Source of the DNA: Scatophagus argus
Taxonomy: Eukaryota > Chordata > Actinopteri > Scatophagidae
Direction: 5' to 3'
Length of the DNA stretch: 64,000 nucleotides
Assembly: GCF_020382885.2 (NCBI RefSeq)
Contig: NC_058512.1
Span: 9,574,802-9,638,801 of the forward strand
The notes under the pieces: model-generated
The model's input: only the letters and a program-made list of their open reading frames with translations
Databases searched by the model: none
Told to the model about the DNA's origin: nothing
Part shown: one piece after another, positions 10,931 through 21,456 of the stretch
Numbering within the stretch: the stretch's first letter is position 1
Layout: every line of letters starts with the position of its first letter
Translations under genes and position numbers: made by a program

Positions 10931-13401
10931 ACATTGTGTTATTATTTCTCAGGGGCAGGGATCATTTCAGCTTTAAGAGACAGCAACCTGAGTTCCCAAC
11001 ATAAACCTCTGAGGGCCACCATCATCCGTGCTGCTTTTTTTTTTTTTACACGTGCCCTAAAATGGCATAGCTCAAATAACAGAAATGTTTTTAGCTCTTG
11101 AACCTCTTATTTACTTTCATGATAATGGATTCTTCAGTTCGGGAAGGGGACAATTTATCTTTCTTCTTGTCTTTCTTATAAAATATGTCCATATCAGCAT
11201 CTGTTAAGTGTACTGTATATTTCAATTTTATATAGCATAAACACACTTAAATAATAAAACACATGGCCACTATGAGTTCAACACCAGCTTAGTTTAAAAA
11301 GCCTGCAGGGTGATGCTGCACCAAACAAATTAGACACCAGAGCTTATTTCACTTCAAATTCCAGGGGGAAAAGTATGCAAATAAAAGGGAAACATGATAT
11401 TTGTATTTATAAAGCCCTTTGATCTGTAGCGTCTGTGACCTCAAGTCCCCATGGTATCACTGTCTGATAAGCGTTTTCTGAGCCTTCAACAGTTACTGTG
11501 TTTTGCCTGTGCAAGCTCACTTACAAGCAGGTCCTGAGCAAACACAGAGAGGAAGGTTGATCCTCTGCATTTCCTGGTCACACAGCTGCAATCTCCGATT
11601 CCCCAGGAGGTATTGGGCCCCGATCCAGCAGTGAACAGAGACACTGAGCTGTTTCACATGTGAATAGACTGATGCCACGTGGGCTTCTCTGCTCATTTCA
11701 GTGTGTGGGTATATTTGCTTAATCCTGCGTTTTTTTTGTATGAGTTGGACTGATTTGATTTGTGTCCTTTCTTATTCGTGTTTTTTTTTTCTCCCACTGA
11801 CCTGCTGTTTGAGTTTCCATACAGCTCAACAGACATATTAGTCAGTGATAATTATAAATGTCCTCACCATCAGATCTACTACAATTCTTCAACGTAACTG
11901 TGTTATATTTTCAAGAAATTAATCATAATAAGGCAAAAGCATTTCTTTTTCCGGTGTTGTCCTGCTTTTCGTCAGTGTATCTGAACTGGTGTTTGGTTGA
12001 CTTTTGTTTCTGGGGAAAGAGAAAGTAAAAGAAATCAGCTGTTGAGTATTGTCAGTTTCCACTTTGAAACACTTCGGGTTGTGTACTTAAAGAAAAGTAG
12101 TGTCCCTTGTTAAATGATGTACTGTTGTTGCAGGTGAAAATCACTTTAAATTGAAGAGAGTGGTCAAAGCACCACCTCGAAAACCTGGAAAAACTGTATC
12201 AGGCGTGGGGCGTTGGTGGCTTTTCTTTAGTTTACCTCTTGTTCCAAATATTGCTCTCACAACAACAAAATGAACCTTTATCATTCTAATCCCCAGTAAT
12301 GAATTCTGAACTGTTTTGAACCAGTGTGGATGTGACACAATTCCTTCTATTGAAAGCCACAATAACTGCAGATAGCGATCTCACATGCTCCACAAACTAT
12401 ACATCAACAATCTGGGTGCTATTAAACCCAAGTGAAAAGGATGGGATGGTGTTTATTGTTATCTGTTTTCAAAAGCCCTTATAAGAGGAGCTTAAGACAG
12501 ATTGTGGAAATCCATTAATTCTCTGAAGAAAAAAAAAAGGTGTATTGCCTTGTATGAAATCACAGGATTTGTAGGGGTGTGGGGGGGTGGGGGTGTGTGA
12601 ATTTAACCTGTAATAGCTTTACTTCAGCTGTGCACATTGTCAGAGAAGTGAGACTGAAAGACTGCAACACACAGATAAGACGCATGATGCATGATTTTGA
12701 ATACAAACCACACAAAGGGAACCATATTCTGAATTTAGTCCTGTCATTTGTGCTCACACGTACAAATTTATTACAGTCACCACACACACTTCATTGGCAA
12801 GACGCGTCACTCATTTAACTGCCTAATCAATGTGTGTAATTAGTGTGCACTGTTGTCAGCGCTGCCTCGACTTGTGCCGTATCTACTAATTTGCAAAAGA
12901 TCATTTGTAGATAAAGCTAAATAGGAAAGTGACATTATGTAAATAAATTTAAAAGCTAATCCTCAAATTCAGCATAGACAAGTCTCTGGCCACACCAAAA
13001 ACGTTCATCTTTAAATCCAGGTTTCTAATACCAAGCAATCCCCTTTTCTCTAAAACCTCAACAATGAGGATCTTAGGAGCTCTCCACTTCTCATTTTATG
13101 CAGTGAAATCTGATTTCTTTTGGAGAAAGGAATGAAGCAAGATTAACTGAATCTGCCGTCCTCCCTAACCTCTTCACAAAACTGCCCAGATTAGCTAGGA
13201 ATTAAGTTTCAACCGTTTTATGTGTCTGGTCCATAGGGGGGATTATAGTTTTACTATTTTTTTTGCCTCCCAATTTCACTATAAGGGCCTGACACGCTGT
13301 TGTAGAGAGAGGAGAAGCAGAGGAGCAGCTGAGCCTGAACTATCGAAAAGTGTTGCTTGTCAATATTCTGTGATCAACACTGTTTGGAATTTCTTCCGGA
13401 G
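10931..13401. other. Intergenic region upstream of gsc2
   Basis: About 2.4 kb between the MADF promoter and the homeobox gene. No open frame resembles a known protein. A G-rich run (ggggtgtgggggggtgg) lies near 12575. The 73-codon minus-strand frame at 12141-12362 matches nothing I know. This is the natural place for gsc2 regulatory elements, but I cannot identify one by eye. Confidence 0.4.
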
Positions 13402-14302
13402 ATGGATGGACTGATTGGGATGGAGAGACAGAAGTTTCCTTTCACCATTGAGAACATACTGAGCAAATATCCAAACAGTAATGGAGACAGACGGTCATGT
13501 GGAACGAGTAGTGCTGGACTAAAAGAGAGGGCAGTGAGTCCTGTTGGAGTCCAGACAGAGACTGTTCATCGTGCCTGCCTGTGCTGCTGTTACTGCTCCC
13601 ACTGTGGAGACGTATTCCAGACTGATTTCATTCATGAAGGTAAGACCAAACACATTCTCCGCATCAGCAGAGTCACCTCTGTTTGCATATGCCTCCTCTA
13701 GTTTTGACTTCAGTAACACTTTGTTCACTGACCCAAAAGCAGATCTCCTCCCTGCAGTCTGTCAGTACGGTTGGCCACCAGCGATGCTCGCAGACTCATG
13801 CAGGTTGGGAGATGCTCACAGAGAGGAGCAGACACCCGGTCAGGTGCAGAGGAGAACCAGACGTCACCGCACTATTTTCACAGAGGAGCAGCTGGATGCA
13901 CTGGAGGAGCTGTTTCTGCAGAACCAGTATCCAGATGTGAACACGAGGGAGAAACTAGCACAACGCACTCACTTAAGAGAAGAAAGAGTAGAGGTGAGAC
14001 TGTGGTGTCATGCTGAGTGCTTTATTGTGGACCTGTGACAGATGGCAAAACACAAGTTTGATATAATACTAATTATATGTGATGATAATGATGTCCAACG
14101 CTGTTCTGCTTGATTGCTGAAAGGTGCCAACTAACAGAAGTCCAGTATTACATCAATCAGTAAACTAATTAACGTGGCTTTTTGTTGTTTTTTTGTTGTT
14201 GTTGTTGTGGTTTTTTGCTGACAGGTTTGGTTTAAAAACCGAAGAGCAAAGTGGAGGCGTCAGAAAAGACTGTCGTTTAGTGTAGGAAACATAGAAAACT
14301 AA
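13402..14302 (+). CDS. gsc2: Goosecoid-type homeobox protein, probable GSC2
   Basis: Three exons, 13402-13639, 13743-13993 and 14225-14302, join in phase to 188 residues. Near the N-terminus FTIENIL (residues about 14-20) is an eh1 motif, the Groucho/TLE-binding repressor peptide of Goosecoid proteins. A Cys-rich patch (CLCCCYCSHC) ends exon 1. The homeodomain (about 118-178) begins RRHRTIFTEEQLDALEELF and has Lys at position 50 (VWFKNRRAKWRRQKR), the bicoid-type DNA specificity of Gsc. LFLQNQYPDV is closer to GSC2 (QNQYPDV) than to GSC (ETKYPDV). The intron after ERVE, just before VWFK, is at the classical Gsc position. ess2 and dgcr2 follow on the same strand, as in 22q11. The exon 2 acceptor is 13743 or, five codons later, 13758; upstream in-frame ATG 13357 is possible but less likely. 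A developmental repressor is inferred. Confidence 0.87.
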
Positions 14303-14367
14303 ATTTTGTTTTTTATATACGGACCACGGCTTTGGAAAAAGAAGAGTGTTGTATGTATATGTATATA

Positions 14368-14435
<68 letters not shown>

Positions 14436-15872
14436 TTACAGAAGTACAACAAAATTCTCTTGCATTTGTTATAAAGAATTACACAAACAAAACTGTTTAT
14501 CTTTCTTTAATGACATAACATATCAAAGAATTTTTTCCAGGAAAACATTTTGTGCGAATCAAATTATGACTGCAGACAGTTTTGTAGCCTATTTGTGAAT
14601 CTGACTGGTTGAGTGCATGACAGAAGGACTTGATTCAAATGCTGTATATGCTCATACTAATGCTGAAAGTTAAATCTTGAATCTGTAAATGGATTGTTAT
14701 AGGTTTAACTGGTTGTGAAAAAAGTGTCCTGGAAAACAAATAAAGTTGTTTTAAGGAAGCTGGAGGAACATTATTTTTTTATGAAAGCCATAACAGATCA
14801 AAGATGAAGCATCATACCAACTTAAAAGCTGGCATGCAGTGAACATGGCCGAGAGGAATTTAAATATTTCACTTTATTTAAACATCTTCACCTTTTAGCT
14901 CAGATACTCCTCAGGGCAGTTTTGTGTGTTGGCTAATTAGTTTTAACTCAACTTTCATCTCCATATCAGTTAGTCAGGTTGAAACAGTGATTATCAGTCT
15001 TGAGGCTCAAGAGATGATTGATGGGGAAACAAAATTTCTGGAATATATTGCATTTATTCTATATGCGGCAGATAACAGGAATCAGAATGAAACTTTATGC
15101 ACTGTGACTATCAGTTCAGAAAAGCTTTTGTCAAAATAACTTCAAAAATAAATAAAGATTCTTATACGAAGGGTAATGTCATTAATTGTTAAGTTATTAC
15201 GGTGAACCTAGAACCGTTTTCTAATAAATAAACAATAAAATTACTCAGAAGAACATTTTCATTTTAAAGTTACATTGAAAAATTCTACCATCCCCTGTAC
15301 ATAACTACATGGATTTTTTTTTTTAATCTATGACAATGATTAGTGTTTTTTTGTTTGTTTTTCTTTTTTATACTGGAAATTTCTGGAAAGTTTATGGAGG
15401 GACTTACTAGAAAGGAAGAGCAGGGGCTGTTGAGAGATGATTTCAGGCCCTTTCAGACTCTTGACCGAGAAGTATAGATGGTTTATTAGACACTGTCATG
15501 ACGGGCGGGGAAGAACTTGTGGTTTTACTTTTCCTCGTTAGTCTTATTTTCCAATCCTGTGGCAGGCGGAAGACCGAAGAAGAAGAATTTTAAAATGTAG
15601 AAGAAGACAAACGCTGTCGAACGTAAACTTCCTGTGACGCAACAATTCAGACTGTACGTACTACGTTGTTTGTACGCAGTCAGTTAGCTTGCAGTCAATA
15701 TTTAAGTAGCTAGCAGGTTACAATTAGTGATTTTCACAGCGTATTACATGTCTAGTTATATACCGTGTGCTTAAAATACTTAAAACGTGTTTCTCAAGTA
15801 CAAAACAGTCGATTCAGTCGGCGTTCATCGTAGTAATAGCACCGTTAGCCTAAGTGGCTAACAGGGTCCACA
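14303..15872. other. gsc2 3' UTR, spacer and ess2 promoter
   Basis: An AATAAA at 14739-14744 is the best gsc2 poly(A) signal. A compound microsatellite lies at 14352-14435. The last few hundred bases before ess2 are likely its promoter and 5' UTR; no TATA box is obvious. No TSSK2-like kinase frame is present between gsc2 and ess2, unlike in mammals, where that intronless gene sits nearby. Confidence 0.5.
14352..14435. repeat. Compound microsatellite (TA)n(TG)n(GA)n
   Basis: Three dinucleotide blocks run in series: TA/GTATA units, then about ten TG units, then about eight GA units, in the gsc2 3' UTR. Open frames across it are low-complexity artefacts. Confidence 0.95.
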
Positions 15873-18800
15873 ATGGAGAGCAGCGCCAGCGTGAGAAAAT
15901 CGCTGTCCGGGACTCTCGTCCCTTCAGCGATCACAACAGTGTCTGTCCTTCAAAAACCCGAGGAGAAGAACACGGAAAAGCTGAAGAGAAAGGTCCTCGA
16001 CGAAGAGCAATACATTGAGGTAAGTAAATTATAGTTTATGAAACGGCTAAGGAACCGGTTATCAGTAATATTACGCACTGCCATGATAGCTTGTTTGCTT
16101 GATTGTTACAGCAAATGAATTGTTTTACAGGTTAGCTATTTAGTTTAACTAACTTAATTTTTGGTGTTGAGGTCTTTATGTCTTGTAACATAACCTTAAC
16201 ACATTAGGAATTTTGTCACGTTAATTATATTCAGCCATTATATTTTAAAACATCTTGCTCTGTCGCTTGAAACCAACCTATAGAACTGAGACTATTTGAC
16301 TTATCAATAAATCATGTGAAGAAAATAAAAGCTCACCGTATCGGTAATTGTATATCTGAGCTTTTAATATACCATTTTTCTCAGTTACAGTCAGTTACTC
16401 TCCTAAAATCCTGTTTTGTTTTGGGCACCAGCAAGACGAGAAAATATACTTTAGTGAATGCAAGTGAGACTTGCCTTTGAAATGCATGTTGTTGTTGTTG
16501 TATAATAACCTCAAATATGTCATCACGTTCCTTTACACAAAGTCAAACATAGCTGTCTGCTTCTAACAGAGTTTAGAGAAGATCATCCAGAGGGACTTCT
16601 TCCCAGATGTGACTAAATTGCAAGCACAGAAGGACTACCTTGATGCAGAGGAAAACGGTGATCTAGAGAGAATGAGAGAAATATCCATTCGATATGGATC
16701 ATCTTTGGCAAAATCTACACCACAATCTTCTGCACCCTGTGAGTAATATGAGGAGTAAAATTATCAATCATTTTCATGTTATTACATTATACTTGCAGAA
16801 TTGGAGAACACTGCGTTTGTTTTGCTTTTACATGTCAATGACAAAATACCACGGCAGACTGTAAATTGTATTTGTCAAATATTTTGTCTAAAGACTCTTT
16901 ACATGTATTTTTTTTATTTCATTCTTTTTTGTATAAAAGATGTGACCCCAGCTAGCTTTGAAACACCAGTGGGCCGCTCAGGGTCTCCCTCTTCCACTCA
17001 TGGCAATAAAGCTTTAGATGGGGGTAAGTATCAAATTTTATAATGACCTGACGAATATAATGTCCTGAGCTTTATTTGTGTGATTATATGAACTCACAGA
17101 TCTGTGTCTCAGTTTAAATCCCTTTTGCAACTTATCTTAATAATGTTTGGCAGTAATACTCTAACAAATGGACTTCCAAATGGTTAACAGTAATTTAATC
17201 CTATTACTATTGATGTTGTATTCATAGAGAGCAAAGAGGATGACAAGGAAGAGAAAGAGCTGCCCTCTCTGGATTGCTTCCTTGCTAAGAATACCAGTGA
17301 GGATAATGCATCATTTGAGCACATAATGGATCTGGCAAAAGACAAGGAGAAGCTGAAGCACTCCTGGTTATACGAGGCTGAGGCTGAATTCAAGCAGGTG
17401 TGTATGTACACAGTTATAAGGTTTAGTTAAATTCAGAGCAAATTATTGAAATGCCTGGATTACAGTTGTGCTGATCATAGGATTAGAAACCACACCTTCG
17501 TTATTATTCAGATTTAGATTACTTTACAGTCCTTTAATTTACATAAAATGGAAATATGGGGCAATACATAGTCATACACAAAAATGCATAGTCTTATTAT
17601 AATAATAATTATAATAAGACGACAGCCCTTGACTACAATTAATATTTATAAATACCACTGATATTTTTCAGCGACATGAGCAGAACCTTGCCTTACCATC
17701 AATAGAGAAAGCAGCGCTTGAATGTGTTAAAGCTGGACTTGAGACCTGGGAGTACAAAGCAAAGAATGCTTTGATGTATTATCCAGAGGGTAAGAGGATA
17801 TATTTCTTAAACTGAAGGCATATAATTGATCAGATGTGTAGCTATGTGAGAAGGCGAATTTCATGTGTTTTTACATTGTTGTTATTATTTTTATTAATCA
17901 GGCGTTAAAGATGATGATTTGTTTAAGAAGCCACGGGAGGTCATGCACAAGAACACACGCTTCAATGGAGACCCATTTAGCAAAGCTCTTAACAAAAGCC
18001 AGATTCAGCAGGCTGCAGCGCTCAATGCACAGGTAAATAAAAAACAGAAATAAGTGCCTGATGCTTGTTACTGAATTGTCTCTGCAGGCAGCCTGTTCTT
18101 GACTTGAATAAGAGTGTTAACTCTTCAGTGGTGTAACTTATTTATGATGCTTTCTGTTCAGTTCAAACAGGGTAAGGTGGGCCCTGACGGGAAAGAGCTC
18201 ATCCCACATGAATCTCCCACAGTGAATGGATATGGTTTTGAAGCAATGCCTTCCCCTGCACCTGGTAAGTTGTTATTAGGGGCATAGTGAGATAAATTAA
18301 ACTAAATATTACTTTAAAAAAAAACACACCCACACATGGAGTAGATTTTTGAAAGTTGTTTTGGTCACCTCAGGTGTGGCCGAGTCGCCTCTGATGACCT
18401 GGGGTGAGATTGAGAGCACCCCTTTTCGTCTGGATGGATCAGACACCCCATATGCCGAGAGGAATCATGGTCCATCATTTAAGGTACTTAACCTTCAGTA
18501 GTAGCTGAGTTTTTAATTATTAAGTTGCAAAATTACATTTGATACTAATTACAATTGTTTGTAAAAGATTCCAGAACCGGGAAGACGAGAGAGGCTGGGT
18601 TTAAAGATGGCTAATGAAGCTGCAGCTAAAAACCGTGCTAAGAAGCAGGAGGCACTGCGTAAGGTCACAGAGAACCTTGCAAGGTAAAAGGCATTTTGAC
18701 TTTCTGCACTCTGGATATATCTGCTTCTACAAGTGTGAACAGTTTACTGCACATGTTATCTCGTGTCTTTAAAATGGAAAGTGAACCTCTAATTTGAATT

Positions 18801-19166
18801 GTTTTAGGACTGTTCTGTGTAAGTGTCTTTTTTAAGAATTTTCTACTATTATAAACTAACTAAGCACATTGACTTTTGTGTTGCAGCCTTACACCTAAAG
18901 GTTTGAGTCCAGCCCTCACCCCCGCACTGCAGAGGCTTGTAAATCGGACATCTAGCAAATACACAGACAAAGCGCTACGAGCAAGTTACACCCCTTCTCC
19001 CTCACACAGAGTTGCTGGCAGCAAGTCTCCCTTTGGTGGTCTATCCACTCCCTCAGGAACTCCAACACCAAACAAAGCCAAGACGCCGAGCTCTCAAGAC
19101 CTTACATCACTCACAGACAATCTGCTGCAACTTCCCAAGAGACGGAAAGCCTCAGACTTTTTCTGA
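15873..19166 (+). CDS. ess2: ESS2 (DGCR14/ES2) splicing factor homologue
   Basis: Ten coding exons reconstruct with unbroken phase: 15873-16019, 16570-16738, 16940-17023, 17228-17397, 17672-17789, 17902-18032, 18162-18264, 18374-18483, 18568-18683 and 18887-19166. The protein has the whole length of the family: RKVLDEEQYIE then LEKIIQRDFFPDVTKL near the N-terminus, YYPEGV and FKKPREVMHKNTRF in the middle, TWGEIEST, GRRERLGLKMANEAAAKN (a basic, helical segment), SLTPKGLSPALTPALQRL, and the C-terminal end PKRRKASDFF. ESS2 is a nuclear protein of the late spliceosome (C complex) that helps pre-mRNA splicing; the human gene is in the 22q11 deletion region. Gly/Ser/Thr-Pro repeats near the end suggest phosphorylation sites. 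It lies between gsc2 and dgcr2 on the same strand, as in mammals. Confidence 0.97.
17591..17620. repeat. Small AT-rich palindrome in ess2 intron 4
   Basis: Two perfect 13-base arms (GTCTTATTATAAT and its reverse complement) flank a 4-base spacer, in the intron before exon 5. It can form a short cruciform or hairpin and probably has no conserved role. Confidence 0.8.
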
Positions 19167-19599
19167 GTGTAAGAAGCTGTTCTCTGCTGAGATTGTATAA
19201 CACAGACTTATTGTAATGCAGAGACCTTGATTATAAACTCTCCAAACCCACCTGTCTGTAAGTTAAGAGCACATCTTTGTCCTGGATGACTGGATAAAGA
19301 AATGTACAGAGGACTGAAGAATTTTTATGGATTTATTTGTTACAGTTTTTGTGCAGATGGGTTATTGAAGATCCCTATGAAAAATATCTTACTGTCAAAA
19401 TTTATTTAATTACTTGTTTCTTATTTTTCTATTTAGTAATGTCCCAAATGCAAGGTTTTTTGTATAGCCACCTACCCAGCAGCACATGCTTTAATTATAT
19501 GTTGCCCATACATGCTGTCAAGACATTTCAGTGTTTGTCTCTGCATCATAGACTTTTATCAAAGTGCCATGTTTTGTCACTTTACAACACTTTATACAC

Positions 19600-19675
19600 T
19601 GTTTTTCCCCATTTTTAACACCAGCGCTTAACACTTTATACACTTAAGCGCTGGTGTTAAAAATGGGGAAAAACA
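19600..19675. repeat. Perfect 32-bp inverted repeat with 12-nt loop
   Basis: The left arm (19600-19631) and right arm (19644-19675) are exact reverse complements around a 12-base loop. The 15-mer AACACTTTATACACT occurs just before the left arm (19586-19600) and again across the loop (19630-19644). The arrangement looks like a template-switch product. Transcribed, it would fold into a near-perfect hairpin. It is too short and lacks features for me to call it a transposon. Confidence 0.95.
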
Positions 19676-20299
19676 ACGCTTAAGTTAGACAGCTCATTGA
19701 TAGTCAATGTATATGATGAACGTTTCTTTTGGTCCTTTATCTTCTTAATTTAAAGTTGAAAATCTACAGCAACATTAAACTGTTCAACCTTTTAGAAAAT
19801 ACTGTAAGTAAACTGGACTTGGCTACAGATTGTCTGCAAAAGAGTACAAAATTGTGTGCCATCAGGTGACATCCTTGTCAGTAATTCTGCTCTGCCTCCC
19901 ACAAGCTTCAGATGTACAGACCTCGTCATACTGCTCAGTGTTTTAATAGAAGTAGCCAGAAATATTCCAACATGCACTTTGTTTTTTAAAGTGTTACGGG
20001 TCAAGTGGTCCCCTCTGGTAATATTTGTCATCGATTGAGGTCAATTCACCTGCTGCAGGGAGATCTACAGCTCCACCTTTTAGGCGAGTCATGGTTCATA
20101 GGTTCATGTTTTCATAACCAGGCATGTTATCTAGGAGTGGGTCACATGTCATTTTGACTCGGGTGTGGACCTACTGAGGCAAACATGAGTTTTTAGTTCA
20201 GTAAATATTTGATTTGGGTCCTGTTAAAAACATGTAAGAATTTGTTAAGTCTGTTTAAAACGGTACAGAGACACCCATATGTTCATGACTTTTACTGCA

Positions 20300-20430
20300 C
20301 TTCAGTAGTAGAATGTAACCAAGTACATTTACTTGGGTGCAAAACCAAGGTACTCATACTTTTTTTAGTATTTCCATTTTATACAACTACAACAAGGAAC
20401 TGGATACTTCTTTCACCAATACTGTACTTT
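20300..20430 (+). repeat. Decayed copy of a ubiquitous teleost repeat
   Basis: The string GTAGAATGTAACCAAGTACA, then GGTACT and AGTATTTCCATTTTATAC, matches a repeat that I know to be common in fish genomes (consensus roughly GTAACTAAGTACATTTACT..., then AGTATTTCCATTTTA). I do not assign it to a class. The copy is diverged and fragmentary. Confidence 0.6.
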
Positions 20431-21060
20431 AAGTCTGAAATATGGTGTTTAGACATTAGATGTGTTTCCCAATATGTAAAAGAAAGCCATAAAATTTCTT
20501 TATTAACTGACCTGTTACGATAACTGCAATCTTTGCAGAATTTGACCCATGCACTGTCTCACAAGGTCGAATAGGTCAGACAGCCCCTGGATGGGAAGAA
20601 AATCCATTAAACAGGGTCAAATTAAAAAAAATATCATCAAGGATATAATGAATATGTTTGCATTTTTAATGCAAAGATAAGTCGAAATTGTCCATAAGGA
20701 AAAAGCCAAATCTCACTTTTTGGTGAAGTAACTCGGTGTTAGTATAAATCTACTTAACAGGAGTGATGGATTATAGGGGTTCATGTTAATTTGTGACTTA
20801 AACTAAACTAAAAATAAATTGTTAGCTACATCTAACTGCTATCACTCTTCATGAAATTAGTATTTGTTAATTGTTATGGTGCGCGTAATTAGCAAAATAA
20901 ACAAAACAAAACATTGCCCTGTGTGGCACGATGCCGTGTGATAAACTGCGCCAGTCCGTGTGTTATTGCTCTTCCCCTCTCTGCAACCTCTTATAATATT
21001 TTGGGTTGGATTCATCGCATAATAATCTTAACGGGTACACGCACAAGACGGTTATAGTGT

Positions 21061-21456
21061 GTCACTGGGGGGGTAATCTGCTAAGCTCCGCCCCGACAGC
21101 TCCTCCAGCTGATAGCCTGTGTGTTCCATGTTTGGGATTGTTGTGATGGGAGGCCGCAGCCATCTTGGATCAGCGCCGTCCCTTACCGAGCAGCGGGAGA
21201 GGATGCACGACGTTAACGGCGGAGCCAGTTAGCTAGCGTTAGCTGCTCGGTTAGATTAACCACAATTTGTGTCGCTGTGATTATGCTTCACACACGCTAT
21301 TTTTCTACGTCAGCTGCCGTTTCCAGTGCGTAAAAATGGGTTTAAAGTGTGTTGAGCGTTCAACGTTATAAATCCGAAGAGGGCGGCGGCGGTGCAGATC
21401 CTCGGTATATTTTTTGAAAATTTCTGAATAGAGGAGTTACTATGAATGGAGGATAA
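21061..21456 (+). promoter_or_regulatory. dgcr2 promoter and 5' UTR
   Basis: A GC-rich stretch upstream of the start contains CTCCGCCCC (GC-box-like) near 21085 and GCCATCTTGGA near 21158, a YY1-type initiator-proximal motif. A GGCGGCGGCGG stretch near 21380 lies in the leader. No TATA box is apparent. A short upstream ATG (21442) is quickly closed by a TAA. Confidence 0.5.

Larger units (their letters stand above)
19167..21060. other. ess2 3' UTR and spacer to dgcr2
   Basis: No AATAAA is seen soon after the ess2 stop; an ATTAAA at 19774-19779 is the best variant signal. If used, the hairpin at 19600-19675 lies in the 3' UTR. A copy of a common teleost repeat lies near 20300-20430. No other gene detected. 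Confidence 0.5.

Noticed and set aside
12141-12362. Possible transposon remnant upstream of gsc2
   Set aside because: The 73-codon frame has no recognisable transposase motif, and no terminal repeats are seen.
14306-14598. Open frames crossing the gsc2 microsatellite
   Set aside because: Encode only alternating Tyr-Ile and Cys-Val repeats from the dinucleotide runs.
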